Positions 41,521-50,999 of a stretch of DNA of 64,000 bases are shown here, in pieces. Below the pieces are notes generated by a model, which made no database searches, had not been told where the DNA came from, and saw nothing but the letters and a program-made list of their open reading frames with translations. The position numbers and the translations under genes are program-made. The DNA is from Sphaerotilus natans (GTDB lineage: Bacteria > Pseudomonadota > Gammaproteobacteria > Burkholderiales > Burkholderiaceae_C): NCBI RefSeq assembly GCF_900156335.1, contig NZ_FTMZ01000019.1:30912-94911 (forward strand), in the 5' to 3' direction. Numbering within the stretch: position 1 is the first letter of the stretch; every line of letters begins with the position of its first letter.

Positions 41521-41636
41521 TTCCGGTGACGCGCAACACCGGCTCACTCCGGCTTGACATCGCGACCGATACCCCGCGCTGTTCTTCAAACCCGCATCCG
41601 AGCTTTCCCCTATCATCGCGGCATCGCCCGCCGGGC

Positions 41637-42497
41637 GTGATTCATTTTTCGCATTTGTCTCCTTCTTCTTCCGACCTTCCGGTCTCCCCGTCCGCCACCG
41701 CGCTTGTCGAGCTGCGCGGGGTGACCTGCGGCTATGGCGACCGCATCATCCTGCGCGATGTCGATCTCGTGGTCCCGCGCGGTGCGGTCGTCGCGCTGAT
41801 GGGTACCTCCGGGGGTGGCAAGACCACGGTGCTGCGCCTGATCGGCCGCCAGATCGAGGCCTCGGCCGGCCAGGTGCGCTTCGACGGCACCGACATCGGC
41901 ACGCTCGACCGCAGCGGCCTGATGGCGATGCGTCGGCGCATGGGCATGCTGTTCCAGTTCGGTGCGCTGTTCACCGACCTGTCGGTGTTCGACAACGTCG
42001 CCTTTCCCTTGCGCGAGCACACCGACCTGCCCGAGCCGATGATCCGCGACCTCGTGCTGATGAAGCTCGACGCGGTGGGCCTGCGCGGCGCGCGCGACCT
42101 GATGCCCAGCCAGATTTCCGGTGGCATGAGCCGGCGCGTCGCGCTGGCGCGCGCGATCGCGCTCGATCCGGAGCTGATCATGTATGACGAGCCCTTCGCC
42201 GGCCTTGATCCGATCTCGATGGGCGTGGCCGCGCGGCTGATCCGCCAGCTCAACGACGCGCTCGGCGTGACCAGCATCGTCGTCTCGCACGATGTCGACG
42301 AGACCTTCTCGATCGCCGATCACATCGTCTTCATCGCCAATGGCGGCATCGCCGCGCAGGGTTCGCCCGAGGCATTGCGCCGCAGCGACGATCCGCTGGT
42401 GCGCCAGTTCGTCAGCGCCGCGCCCGATGGTCCGGTGCGCTTCCACTACGCCGCCGCGCCGATCGCCGAGGACTTCGGCCTGGGAGCACGTCGGTGA
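41637..42497 (+). CDS. mlaF: Mla phospholipid-transport ATPase MlaF
   Basis: This 286-residue ABC ATPase has Walker [10 protein letters not shown], a Q-loop ([20 protein letters not shown]), the signature [16 protein letters not shown], and Walker [14 protein letters not shown] followed by the H-loop VVSHDVDE. It powers retrograde phospholipid movement that keeps the outer membrane asymmetric. Start is uncertain: GTG 41637 is proposed, as no ATG occurs between the gltD terminator and the conserved core; a TTG at 41655 is an alternative. First gene of mlaFEDACB. Confidence 0.93.
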   Translation: MIHFSHLSPSSSDLPVSPSATALVELRGVTCGYGDRIILRDVDLVVPRGAVVALMGTSGGGKTTVLRLIGRQIEASAGQVRFDGTDIGTLDRSGLMAMRRRMGMLFQFGALFTDLSVFDNVAFPLREHTDLPEPMIRDLVLMKLDAVGLRGARDLMPSQISGGMSRRVALARAIALDPELIMYDEPFAGLDPISMGVAARLIRQLNDALGVTSIVVSHDVDETFSIADHIVFIANGGIAAQGSPEALRRSDDPLVRQFVSAAPDGPVRFHYAAAPIAEDFGLGARR

Positions 42498-43282
42498 GCG
42501 GCCCGGTCGAGCTGCTTGCGCGCCTGGGCGCATCGGTGCGCGGCGGGCTGGCCGACATCGGCGACGCTGCGCGGCTGCTGCTGCGCCTGCTGGCCCTGGT
42601 GCCGGCGGCGCTGGCGCGCTTCCGGCTGGTGGCGGACCAGATCCATTTCCTGGGCAACCACTCGCTGGCGATCATCGGCGTGTCGGGCCTGTTCGTCGGC
42701 TTCGTGCTGGGGCTGCAGGGCTACTACACGCTGCAGCGCTACGGCTCGAGCGAGGCGCTCGGCCTGCTGGTGGCGCTGTCGCTGGTGCGCGAGCTCGGGC
42801 CGGTGGTGACCGCGCTGCTGTTCGCCGGCCGCGCCGGCACCGCGCTCACCGCCGAGATCGGCCTGATGAAGTCGGGCGAGCAGCTCGCGGCGATGGAGAT
42901 GATGGCGGTCGATCCGGTGCGCCGGGTGCTGGCGCCGCGCTTCGTCGGCGGCCTGATCGCGATGCCGCTGCTGGCGGCGGTGTTCAGCGCGGTCGGGGTG
43001 ATCGGCGGCTGGGTGGTGGGCGTGCTGCTGATCGGCGTCGACGCCGGCGCCTTCTGGTCGCAGATGCAGGGGGGCGTCGATGTGTTCAAGGATGTCGGCA
43101 ACGGCGTGATCAAGAGCATCGTCTTCGGTCTGACCGTCACCTTCGTCGCGCTGCGTCAGGGCTACGCCTGCCGTCCGACGCCCGAGGGCGTGGCCCGCGC
43201 GACCACCCGCACCGTGGTGATGGCCTCGCTGGCGGTGCTCGGTCTGGACTTCGTGCTGACCGCGTTGATGTTCTCGATCTGA
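42494..43282 (+). CDS. mlaE: Mla permease MlaE
   Basis: The 262-residue inner-membrane permease has five to six hydrophobic segments and the family core VALSLVRELGPVVTALLFAGRAGTALTAEIG and LMKSGEQLAAMEMMAVDP. GTG start at 42494 overlaps the mlaF stop (GTGA). It forms the membrane part of the MlaFEDB complex. Confidence 0.95.
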   Translation: MSGPVELLARLGASVRGGLADIGDAARLLLRLLALVPAALARFRLVADQIHFLGNHSLAIIGVSGLFVGFVLGLQGYYTLQRYGSSEALGLLVALSLVRELGPVVTALLFAGRAGTALTAEIGLMKSGEQLAAMEMMAVDPVRRVLAPRFVGGLIAMPLLAAVFSAVGVIGGWVVGVLLIGVDAGAFWSQMQGGVDVFKDVGNGVIKSIVFGLTVTFVALRQGYACRPTPEGVARATTRTVVMASLAVLGLDFVLTALMFSI

Positions 43283-43315
43283 GTTCACGATTCCGAGATC
43301 GAAGGAAAAGAATCC

Positions 43316-43798
43316 ATGCAGAAATCCCGCAACGATGTCTGGGTCGGCCTGTTCGTCGTGATCGGCGCGGCGGCCCTGCTGTTCCTGGCCCTGAAGGCCG
43401 GCAACCTGCTGTCGCTGTCCTTTGATCCGACCTATCGCATCAGCGCACGCTTCGACAACATCGGTGGCCTGAAGGCGGGTGCGGCGGTCAAGAGCGCCGG
43501 CGTGGTGGTCGGCCGGGTCACCGCGATCAGCTTCGATGACAAGATGTACCAGGCCAGCGTCGAGATCGAGATGCAGCAGCGCTATGCCTTCCCGAAGGAC
43601 AGCTCGCTGAAGATCCTGACCGCCGGCCTGCTCGGCGAGCAGTACCTCGGCATCGAGCCGGGCGCATCCGAGCAGAATCTGGTGGCTGGCGCCACGGTCA
43701 CGCAGACCCAGTCGGCGATCGTGCTGGAGACGCTGATCAGCCAGTTCCTCTACAGCAAGGCCGCCGACGCCAGCGATGCGCCGGCCGCGAAGCCATGA
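43316..43798 (+). CDS. mlaD: Mla MCE-domain protein MlaD
   Basis: The 160-residue protein has an N-terminal membrane anchor (VGLFVVIGAAALLFLALKAG, about 10-30) and one MCE domain with YRISARFDNIGGLKAGAAVKSAGVVVGRV and ILTAGLLGEQYLGIEPG. MlaD hexamers form the periplasmic lipid channel on MlaE. GAAGGAAAAG precedes the ATG. The C-terminus is short, as in MlaD rather than in PqiB-type proteins. Confidence 0.95.
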   Translation: MQKSRNDVWVGLFVVIGAAALLFLALKAGNLLSLSFDPTYRISARFDNIGGLKAGAAVKSAGVVVGRVTAISFDDKMYQASVEIEMQQRYAFPKDSSLKILTAGLLGEQYLGIEPGASEQNLVAGATVTQTQSAIVLETLISQFLYSKAADASDAPAAKP

Positions 43799-44577
43799 GG
43801 CGCGCCGCACTCTGCGCGCTGACGGCCGCGGCGCTGCTGGCCGGCTGCGCCACCGCCCAGCGCCCCGATCCGCTCGAGCCGCTCAATCGCAAGGTCTTCG
43901 CCTTCAACGAGGCGGTCGACACGGCGGTGCTCAAGCCGACCGCCGAGGTCTACCGCGCGGTGCTGCCCACGCCGGCGCAGATCGCGGTGAGCAACTTCTT
44001 CGGCAACCTGAAGGACGCCTGGTCGGCGGTCAACCTGCTGCTGCAGGGGCGCATCGCCGACAGCCTGAGCGACGTGATGCGGGTGGGCACCAACACCGTC
44101 TTCGGCTTCATGGGCGTGATGGACATCGCCACCGAGCTCGGCTTCGAGCGCCACGGCGAGGACTTCGGCCAGACCCTGGGCCGCTGGGGCGTGCCGCCGG
44201 GCGCCTACATCGTCTGGCCGCTGCTGGGCCCCTCGACGGTGCGCGACTCGGTCGGTCTGCCGGTCGACATGCTGGCCACGCCGGAATCGCTGGTGAATGT
44301 GTCGGTGACGCGCAACTCGATGACCGCGCTGCGGCTGGTCAGCACCCGTGCCGGCCTGCTGTCGACCACCGGCCTGCTCGACGACATCGCGCTCGACAAG
44401 TACGCCTTCGTGCGCACCGCCTACCTGCAGCGCCGTCGCAGTCTGGTCTACGACGGCAACCCGCCGGAGGAAGACGACGAGGCGGATCTGCCGCCCGTTG
44501 CTGCCCCTGAGGCCCCTGCCGCACCGGCTTCTGCCGCGGCTGCCGAGCCGCCGGCGCCCCGGGCTTCAGGAAACTGA
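43795..44577 (+). CDS. mlaA: Mla outer-membrane lipoprotein MlaA (VacJ)
   Basis: The 260-residue lipoprotein (lipobox LLAGC, Cys about 18) has the VacJ core: DPLEPLNRKVFAFNEAVD, NFFGNLKDAWSAVNLLLQG, LGFERHGEDFGQTLGRWGVPPGAYIVWPLLGPSTVRDSVG. MlaA extracts misplaced phospholipids from the outer leaflet and passes them to MlaC. Its ATG overlaps the mlaD stop (ATGA). Having mlaA inside the mla operon is typical of betaproteobacteria but not of E. coli. The C-terminus is an Ala/Pro/Glu-rich tail. Confidence 0.95.
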   Translation: MRRAALCALTAAALLAGCATAQRPDPLEPLNRKVFAFNEAVDTAVLKPTAEVYRAVLPTPAQIAVSNFFGNLKDAWSAVNLLLQGRIADSLSDVMRVGTNTVFGFMGVMDIATELGFERHGEDFGQTLGRWGVPPGAYIVWPLLGPSTVRDSVGLPVDMLATPESLVNVSVTRNSMTALRLVSTRAGLLSTTGLLDDIALDKYAFVRTAYLQRRRSLVYDGNPPEEDDEADLPPVAAPEAPAAPASAAAAEPPAPRASGN

Positions 44578-44704
44578 CAGGCTGCGCGGGAACCGCGCCG
44601 CCGCTGCGCCGCTCTGACCTGAGGCCGCCGGCTGTCCACCGGATGTCATGCGGCCCGTTGAAGATGCCATGCCCCGGTCGCGGGGCATGAAAGAAAGGAA
44701 TTCC

Positions 44705-45340
44705 ATGCTGACGAAATCCCGCTGGTCCACGCTGATCGCCACGGCCGCGCTGGTGCTGGCCACTTCGGTCGCCCAGGCGCAGAGCCCGGCGCCGACCGCA
44801 CCTGACGCCTGGATCAAGCAGATGTCCGGCGAGGTCATCGAGACCGTCAAGGCCGACAAGGCCATCCAGGGTGGCGACACGAAGAAGGTCATGGCTCTGG
44901 TCGACGCCAAGATCCTGCCCAACGTCGACTTCCAGCGCATGACCTCGGCCACGGTGGGGCGCCACTGGCGCCAGGCCACGCCGGAGCAGCAAAAGCGCCT
45001 GCAGGAGGAGTTCAAGACCCTGCTGGTGCGCACCTATGCCGGCGCGCTGTCGCAGATCAAGGACCAGACCGTCGAGCTCAAGCCGCTGCGCGCCAAGCCC
45101 GAGGACACCGAGGTGACGGTGCGCACCGAGGTCAAGGGCAAGGGCGATCCGATCCAGCTCGACTACCGCCTGGCCAAGCAGGGCGATGTCTGGAAGATCC
45201 ACGACGTCAACGTGCTGGGCGTCTGGCTGGTCGAGACCTACCGTGCCAGCTTCGCGCAGGAGATCTCGGCCTCCGGCATCGACGGCCTGATCGCCAAGCT
45301 GGCCGAGAAGAACAAGGCCGCTGCCGCGGCCAAGAGCTGA
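44705..45340 (+). CDS. mlaC: Mla periplasmic phospholipid carrier MlaC
   Basis: The 211-residue soluble carrier has a signal peptide cut near SVAQAQ (about 23), then VMALVDAKILPNVDFQRMTSATVGRHWRQATPEQQ, FKTLLVRTYAGAL and VWKIHDVNVLGVWLVETYRASF, all typical of MlaC. ATG 44705 is preceded by AAAGGAA; earlier in-frame ATGs lack a site and would spoil the signal peptide. It shuttles lipid between MlaA and MlaD. Confidence 0.95.
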   Translation: MLTKSRWSTLIATAALVLATSVAQAQSPAPTAPDAWIKQMSGEVIETVKADKAIQGGDTKKVMALVDAKILPNVDFQRMTSATVGRHWRQATPEQQKRLQEEFKTLLVRTYAGALSQIKDQTVELKPLRAKPEDTEVTVRTEVKGKGDPIQLDYRLAKQGDVWKIHDVNVLGVWLVETYRASFAQEISASGIDGLIAKLAEKNKAAAAAKS

Positions 45341-45351
45341 GGATCCGGGCC

Positions 45352-45657
45352 ATGAGCGCTGCCGCCGCGCGACTCGAACTGCCGGCCCGGCTGACGCTGG
45401 CCGAGGCCCGTGCCGCCGCGGCGGGTCTGGGCTCGCGCATCGCGGCCGCACCGGCCGGCGATGTGCTGGTGCTGGACGCAGGCGCGCTCGGCCAGTTCGA
45501 CTCCAGCGCGCTGGCGGTGCTGCTGGAGCTGCAGCGCCGGGCGGCCGCCGCAGGCCGGCCGCTGCGCATCGAGCGCACGCCGGCTCGTCTGGTGGCGCTG
45601 GCCGGGCTGTACGGCGTGGCCGGGGTGCTGGGGATGGCGGCTCAGGGCGCCGTGTAG
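45352..45657 (+). CDS. mlaB: Mla STAS-domain protein MlaB
   Basis: A 101-residue STAS-domain protein with LVLDAGALGQFDSSALAVLLELQRRAAAAG, the central feature of MlaB, which binds and stabilises the MlaF ATPase. Start lies 11 bp after mlaC. Its last 16 bases overlap the convergent hexR 3' end. Confidence 0.88.
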   Translation: MSAAAARLELPARLTLAEARAAAAGLGSRIAAAPAGDVLVLDAGALGQFDSSALAVLLELQRRAAAAGRPLRIERTPARLVALAGLYGVAGVLGMAAQGAV

Positions 45658-46511
45658 CGCTTCGCGCGCAGGTTGCGCTTGATGTCCTGGAGCATCGGGC
45701 GCAGGTCCGGGCCCAGGCGCAGCGCCACACCGGTGGTCAGGATGTCGATCACCGTCAGGTGCAGCAGGCGGCTGACCATCGGGCTGTAGCGGTCGTAGTC
45801 CTCGGGATGGTCGACGCTCAGCAGCACATGCGCCTGATGCGCCAGCGGCGTGCCGCTGGCGGTGATGACGACGGTGGTGGCGCCGCGGCGGCGGGCGATC
45901 TCCAGCGCGTCGAGCAGGTCGCGGCTGCGGCCCGAGTTCGAGATGATGACCACGCAGTCGCCCGGCTCGAGCATGGTCGCGGCCATGACCTGCACATGCG
46001 CGTCGTTGTAGGCGACCGCATGCACCCCGAGGCGGAAGAACTTGTGCTCGGCGTCGTGCGCGACGATGCCGGAGTTGCCCACGCCGTAGAACTCGATGCG
46101 GCGCTTGTCGCGCGCGGCCAGGGTCAACGCGTCGATCGCGCGCTCGAAGGCGTGCGCGGCGGCGTCGTTGCGGTACTTCAGCAGCGCGCTGACCGCGTTG
46201 TCGATGACCTTGACGACCAGATCGGCCGGCTTGTCGTCCTCGTCGACCGAGCGGTGCACGAAGGGCACGCCCTCGTTGACCGTGCCGGCGAGCTTGAGCT
46301 TGAAGTCGGCCAGGCCGTCGTAGCCCACGCTGCGGCAGAAGCGCACGACGGTGGGCTTGCTGACATGGGCGCGCTCGGCCAGCTCGGCCACCGGCAGGCT
46401 GGCGAAGCTGCGCGCGTCGGCCAGCACCAGCTTGCCCACGCGCTGCTCGGCCGGCGACAGCGCCGGCAGCGAGGCGCGGATGCGGTCGAGCATCGGCGGC
46501 AGCGCGTTCAC
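45642..46511 (-). CDS. hexR: HexR-type RpiR-family transcriptional regulator
   Basis: The 289-residue regulator has an N-terminal HTH_6 DNA-binding domain (LSPAEQRVGKLVLADARSFA, then LAERAHVSKPTVVRFCRSVGYDGLADFKL) and a C-terminal SIS sugar-phosphate domain with RIEFYGVGNSGIVAHDAEHKFFRLG and ISNSGRSRDLLDAL. HexR represses glucose catabolic genes and is released by 2-keto-3-deoxy-6-phosphogluconate. It lies directly downstream of zwf. Start is uncertain: GTG 46511, ATG 46493, or TTG 46553 (with GAGGAA upstream inside zwf). Confidence 0.92.
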   Translation of the reverse strand: MNALPPMLDRIRASLPALSPAEQRVGKLVLADARSFASLPVAELAERAHVSKPTVVRFCRSVGYDGLADFKLKLAGTVNEGVPFVHRSVDEDDKPADLVVKVIDNAVSALLKYRNDAAAHAFERAIDALTLAARDKRRIEFYGVGNSGIVAHDAEHKFFRLGVHAVAYNDAHVQVMAATMLEPGDCVVIISNSGRSRDLLDALEIARRRGATTVVITASGTPLAHQAHVLLSVDHPEDYDRYSPMVSRLLHLTVIDILTTGVALRLGPDLRPMLQDIKRNLRAKRYTAP

Positions 46512-46554
46512 GCCGCTGCCCGCCGGTGACGAAGATGACGTCGGATAGTTCAAA

Positions 46555-48012
46555 TCACTGTTCCTCGCTCCAGGCGAAGCCGTCGCGGGCGACCAGCGCG
46601 CTGGCCGCGGCGGGGCCCCAGCTGCCTGCAGCATAACCGCGCGGCCCCTCGCCGCCGCTGACACGCTCGCGCGCCCAGGCGTCGAGGATGGGCTCGACCC
46701 AGCGCCAGGCCTGCTCCTGCTCGTCGCTGCGCACGAACAGGTTCAGCCGGCCGGCGATGGCGTCGAGCAGGAGGCGCTCGTAGGCGCCGACGCGCTCGGT
46801 CGGGAAGGCCTTGTCGAAGTCCAGGTCCAGCGAGACCGGCGCCAGCGCTTCCGAGGTGCCGCTGCCCTTGGCCGCGAGCAGGTGCAGCTCCAGGCCGTCC
46901 TCCGGCTGCAGCTTGATCACCAGCTTGTTGGCCCGCTGCGCGCCCGGGAAGATCGGGTGCGGCACCGGACGGAAGTTCACGACGATCTGCGCGTCGCGGG
47001 CCGCCAGCCGCTTGCCGGTGCGCAGGTAGAAGGGCACGCCGGCCCAGCGCCAGTTCTGCACCTCGGTGCGCAGCGCGACGAAGGTCTCGCAGTGGCTGCC
47101 CGCCGGCACCTTCACTTCCTGCTGGTAGCCCGGCACCGCCTGGCCGCCGACGCTGCCGGCGCGGTACTGGCCACGCACCACGTCGCGCGCGACCGACTCC
47201 GGCGTGAAGGGCTTGAGCGACTTCAGGACCTTGAGCTTCTCGTCGCGGATGGCGTCGGCGTCGCTGGTGGAGGGCGGCTCCATCGCGATCATCGTCAGCA
47301 GCTGCAGCGCGTGGTTCTGGACCATGTCGCGCAGCGCGCCGGTGCGGTCGTAGAAATCGCCGCGCGTGCCCACGCCCAGCGATTCCGACAGCGTGATCTG
47401 GATGTTGGCGATGCTCTCGCGGCGCCACAGCGGCTCGAACAGCGCGTTGCCGAAGCGCAGCGCCATCAGGTTCTGCACGCTCGGCTTGCCGAGGTAGTGG
47501 TCGATGCGGAAGGCCTGTTCCTCGCGGAAGACCGAGCGCACCACGCGGTTGATCTCCTGCGCGCTGGCCAGGTCGTGGCCCAGGGGCTTTTCCAGCACGA
47601 CGCGGATGTGCGGCGCGTTCAGGCCGGCGGCGCCGAGCTGCTCGCAGATCGCCGGGAACAGGTGCGGGCTGGTGGCCAGATACAGCACCACGGTGTCGGC
47701 GCCGCGCGCGTCCAGCCAGCCCTTCAGGCCGGCGTAGTCCTCCGGCTGCGACAGGTCCATGCGGCGGTAGTGCAGCAGCTCGGCGAAGCGGGCGAACTCC
47801 TCGTCGCTCGGACGCTTGGAGCTGTCGACCTCGTGGAAGCGCTCCTTGATGAAGGTGCGGTACTCGTCGTCGGAGCGCTGGTCGCGGGCGACGGCCAGGA
47901 TGCGGCCGCCAGCGGGCAGCTTGCCATGGCGGAAGGCCTGGAACAGCGCGGGCATCAGCTTGCGCCAGGTCAGGTCGCCGGTGCCACCGAAGAAGACGAG
48001 ATCGAAGGACAT
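46555..48012 (-). CDS. zwf: Glucose-6-phosphate 1-dehydrogenase
   Basis: The 485-residue NADP enzyme opens the pentose-phosphate and Entner-Doudoroff routes. It has the dinucleotide fingerprint FFGGTGDLTWRKLMPALF (about 6-23), the active-site RIDHYLGKPSVQNLMALRFGN and LEKPLGHDL. ATG 48012 (MSFDLVFFG) begins right at the first beta-strand; upstream codons in frame are not plausible. It is followed by hexR and divergent from tal, with a candidate HexR operator 69 bases upstream. Confidence 0.96.
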   Translation of the reverse strand: MSFDLVFFGGTGDLTWRKLMPALFQAFRHGKLPAGGRILAVARDQRSDDEYRTFIKERFHEVDSSKRPSDEEFARFAELLHYRRMDLSQPEDYAGLKGWLDARGADTVVLYLATSPHLFPAICEQLGAAGLNAPHIRVVLEKPLGHDLASAQEINRVVRSVFREEQAFRIDHYLGKPSVQNLMALRFGNALFEPLWRRESIANIQITLSESLGVGTRGDFYDRTGALRDMVQNHALQLLTMIAMEPPSTSDADAIRDEKLKVLKSLKPFTPESVARDVVRGQYRAGSVGGQAVPGYQQEVKVPAGSHCETFVALRTEVQNWRWAGVPFYLRTGKRLAARDAQIVVNFRPVPHPIFPGAQRANKLVIKLQPEDGLELHLLAAKGSGTSEALAPVSLDLDFDKAFPTERVGAYERLLLDAIAGRLNLFVRSDEQEQAWRWVEPILDAWARERVSGGEGPRGYAAGSWGPAAASALVARDGFAWSEEQ

Positions 48013-48080
48013 GGACGTGCCTCGGGAGGTTGGGGCCGCGGTGCTCCGTCGGGGGCCGGGCCAGATAGGAGAGGACCGGA

Positions 48081-48095
48081 TGTAACCCGGTTTCA
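48081..48095. promoter_or_regulatory. Candidate HexR operator upstream of zwf
   Basis: TGTAAC-CCG-GTTTCA is an inverted repeat with one mismatch and resembles the TGTAAT-N3-ATTACA type HexR operator described in gammaproteobacteria. It lies in the 297 bp zwf-tal gap, 69 bases before the zwf ATG. Confidence 0.45.
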
Positions 48096-48309
48096 AGAAT
48101 GATGATGCATCAGTTTCTTTGGCCGGTCAATCCGGCGCCAGGATGCGGGCGGGGGTGAGGCCGATCGTGCAGCGCAGCACGATCCGGTAACCGGCTTGTT
48201 GCCCAGGGGGGGCGATGCGGCCATCGACTCGGGTTCTAATGTCGGCCTGTTGCCCGCCGAGATGCGGCGCTTTTCCTGCCCCTTTCGTGTCCTCCAGCAC
48301 GCCCACGCC

Positions 48310-49266
48310 ATGAATCAGCTCGATCAGCTCAAGCAGTTCACCACCGTCGTCGCCGACACCGGCAACTTCAAGCAGCTCGCCCAGTTCGCGCCGCAGGACG
48401 CGACGACCAATCCGTCGCTGATCCTGAAGGCGGTGCAGCAGCCCGAGTACGCGCCGCTGCTGGCCGAGACGGTGGCGGCGCACCGTGGCCGCGCGCTCGA
48501 CGAGATCGTCGACGAGGTGCTGGTGCGCTTCGGCCTGGAGATCCTGAAAGTGGTGCCCGGCCGCGTCTCGACCGAGGTCGACGCGCGCCTGAGCTTCGAC
48601 ACCGCCGCCACCGTGGCGCGCGCCCACCGCCTGATCGCGCTGTACGAGGCCGCCGGCATTGCGCGCAGCCGCGTGCTGATCAAGATCGCCTCGACCTGGG
48701 AAGGCATCGAGGCGGCGCGCCAGCTGGAGAAGGAAGGCATCCACTGCAACCTGACGCTGCTGTTCGCCTTCTGCCAGGCGGTGGCCTGCGGCGACGCCGG
48801 CATCCAGCTGATCAGCCCCTTCGTCGGCCGCATCTACGACTGGTACAAGAAGTCGGCCGGCGCCCAGTGGGACGAGGCGGCGATGGCCGGCGCCAACGAC
48901 CCCGGCGTGAAGTCGGTCAGCCAGATCTACACCTACTACAAGAAGTTCGGCATCGCCACCGAGGTGATGGGCGCGAGCTTCCGCAACGTCGGTCAGATCA
49001 ACGCGCTGTCGGGCTGCGACCTGCTGACGATCAGCCCGGACCTGCTCGCGCAGCTGCAGGGCGCCGACGCGCCGGTGGCGCGTGCGCTCGACGCCGCCGC
49101 GGCGAAGACGGCCGCGATCGACGAGGTGCATTTCGACGAGGCCGCCTTCCGCTGGGCCCTCAACGAGGACGCGATGGCCACCGAGAAGCTCGCCGAGGGC
49201 ATCCGCGCCTTTGCGGTCGATGCGGGCAAGCTCGACCGCATGATCCTCGACCTGCAGGCCGCCTGA
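48310..49266 (+). CDS. tal: Transaldolase
   Basis: The 318-residue class I transaldolase of the pentose-phosphate pathway has DATTNPSLI (about 30-38), the Schiff-base lysine in [11 protein letters not shown] (about 130), [14 protein letters not shown] and [16 protein letters not shown] 48310 ([10 protein letters not shown]) matches the usual TalB N-terminus; an upstream extension in frame is not used. pgi follows after 16 bp, so the two form an operon opposite zwf-hexR. Confidence 0.96.
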   Translation: MNQLDQLKQFTTVVADTGNFKQLAQFAPQDATTNPSLILKAVQQPEYAPLLAETVAAHRGRALDEIVDEVLVRFGLEILKVVPGRVSTEVDARLSFDTAATVARAHRLIALYEAAGIARSRVLIKIASTWEGIEAARQLEKEGIHCNLTLLFAFCQAVACGDAGIQLISPFVGRIYDWYKKSAGAQWDEAAMAGANDPGVKSVSQIYTYYKKFGIATEVMGASFRNVGQINALSGCDLLTISPDLLAQLQGADAPVARALDAAAAKTAAIDEVHFDEAAFRWALNEDAMATEKLAEGIRAFAVDAGKLDRMILDLQAA

Positions 49267-49282
49267 GCCGGGAGCACGCACG

Positions 49283-50935
49283 ATGAGCACCGCACCGCGC
49301 TGCGACCGCACCGAGGCCTGGTCCCGCCTGGCCGACCACCACGCCGGCGCCGGCCGCGCCCTCGACCTGCGCCAGGCCTTCGCGGCCGACGCGGGCCGGG
49401 CCGAGGCCTTCTCGCTGCAGGCGCCCGAGGTCTTCGCCGACCTGTCGAAGAACCTGTGGGACGCCGACACCCGCGCGCTGCTGCTGGCGCTGGCCCGCGA
49501 GTGCCAGATCGAGCCGCGCCGCGACGCGATGCTCGCCGGCGAGCCGATCAACCTCACCGAAGGCCGCGCGGTGCTGCACACCGCGCTGCGCGCCCCGCGC
49601 GGCGCGGCGCCTTTCGGCGATGACGTGCACGAGGTGCTCGACCGGATGCTCGCCTATGTCGAGCAGGTGCGCGACACCGCCACGAGTGGCATCCGCCATG
49701 TGGTCAACATCGGCATCGGTGGCTCCGACCTCGGGCCGCAGATGGTGGTGCCGGCGCTGGACGCCTACACGAGCCCGGCGCTGACGCTGCACTTCGTCTC
49801 CAACGTCGACGGCCACGATATCGCGCCGGTGCTGCGCCGGCTCGATCCGCGCGAGACGCTGGTCATCGTCGCGTCCAAGACCTTCACGACGCAGGAGACG
49901 ATGGCCAACGCGGCGGTGGCCCGCGCCTGGTTCCTGGCCGGCTACGGCGAGGGCGGCGAGGCGGCGATCGCCAAGCACTTCGCCGCGACCACCACCAACG
50001 TGGCGGCGGCGGCGAAGTTCGGCATCACCACCACCTTCGGCTTCTGGGACTGGGTGGGCGGGCGCTATTCGCTGTGGAGCGCCATCGGCCTGCCGATCGC
50101 GCTGGCGATCGGCGCGGAGAACTTCCGCGCGCTGCTGGCCGGCGCGCACGCGATGGACCGCCACTTCGCCGAGGCGCCGCTGGAGCAGAACCTGCCGATC
50201 CAGCTCGGCCTGCTCGATGTCTGGTACCGCAACTTCCTGGGCTTTTCCAGCCGCTCGGTCGCGCCCTATCACCAGGGCCTGCGCCGGCTGCCGGCCTATC
50301 TGCAGCAGCTGGAGATGGAGTCCAACGGCAAAAGCGTCGACCTCGACGGCGAGCCGCTGCCCTTCGGCACCAGCCCGGTCGTCTGGGGCGAGGCCGGCAC
50401 CAACGGCCAGCACGCCTACTTCCAGATGCTGCACCAGGGCACCGACGTGATCCCGGTGGAGTTCGTCGCGGTGAAGACCCCGTGCTACCGCGCCGAGGGC
50501 ATTGCCGACCAGCCCGAGGGCGTGCGCGCGGGTCTGGCCGACCAGCACCACAAGCTGCTGGCCAACTGCCTGGCGCAGAGCCAGGCGCTGATGCTGGGCA
50601 AGTCCACCGACGAGGCGATGGGCGAATCCGCGCCGACCGCCTCGAAGGCGCTGGACGCGGCCACCGTCGCGCGCCACCGCACCTTCCCCGGCAACCGGCC
50701 GAGCACGACGCTGGTGCTGGACCAGCTCACGCCGGCGGCGCTGGGCGCGCTGATCGCGCTGTACGAGCACCGCGTCTTCACCAGCGGCGCGCTGTGGCGC
50801 ATCAACAGCTTCGACCAGTGGGGCGTGGAGCTGGGCAAGGCGCTGTGCAATCAGCTGCTGCCGCGCTTCGCCTCGGGCGACACCGCCGGGCTGGACGGCT
50901 CGACCGCGGCGCTGCTGGGTCGGCTGCGCGGCTGA
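49283..50935 (+). CDS. pgi: Glucose-6-phosphate isomerase
   Basis: The 550-residue enzyme interconverts glucose-6-phosphate and fructose-6-phosphate. Signatures are VNIGIGGSDLGPQMV, VASKTFTTQETMANA, FGFWDWVGGRYSLWSAIGL, the catalytic Glu in ESNGKSVDLDGEPL, GTNGQHAYFQMLHQGTD, and SFDQWGVELGKAL near the C-terminus with the catalytic lysine in GVELGK. Full family length. It follows tal in the same operon. Confidence 0.97.
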   Translation: MSTAPRCDRTEAWSRLADHHAGAGRALDLRQAFAADAGRAEAFSLQAPEVFADLSKNLWDADTRALLLALARECQIEPRRDAMLAGEPINLTEGRAVLHTALRAPRGAAPFGDDVHEVLDRMLAYVEQVRDTATSGIRHVVNIGIGGSDLGPQMVVPALDAYTSPALTLHFVSNVDGHDIAPVLRRLDPRETLVIVASKTFTTQETMANAAVARAWFLAGYGEGGEAAIAKHFAATTTNVAAAAKFGITTTFGFWDWVGGRYSLWSAIGLPIALAIGAENFRALLAGAHAMDRHFAEAPLEQNLPIQLGLLDVWYRNFLGFSSRSVAPYHQGLRRLPAYLQQLEMESNGKSVDLDGEPLPFGTSPVVWGEAGTNGQHAYFQMLHQGTDVIPVEFVAVKTPCYRAEGIADQPEGVRAGLADQHHKLLANCLAQSQALMLGKSTDEAMGESAPTASKALDAATVARHRTFPGNRPSTTLVLDQLTPAALGALIALYEHRVFTSGALWRINSFDQWGVELGKALCNQLLPRFASGDTAGLDGSTAALLGRLRG

Positions 50936-50999
50936 GCTTCGCTGAGCGAGGAGAGGGCGTTGCGGCGCCCTTTCGATGCGTGTTGGTCGCTTCTTTGGG

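Noticed and set aside
41554..41559. TTGACA as a -35 box for the mla operon
   Set aside because: The hexamer is perfect, but no -10-like sequence occurs 16-18 bases downstream.
50954..50973. Possible terminator after pgi
   Set aside because: AGGGCG/CGCCCT is only six base pairs and is followed by just TTT, too weak to call.
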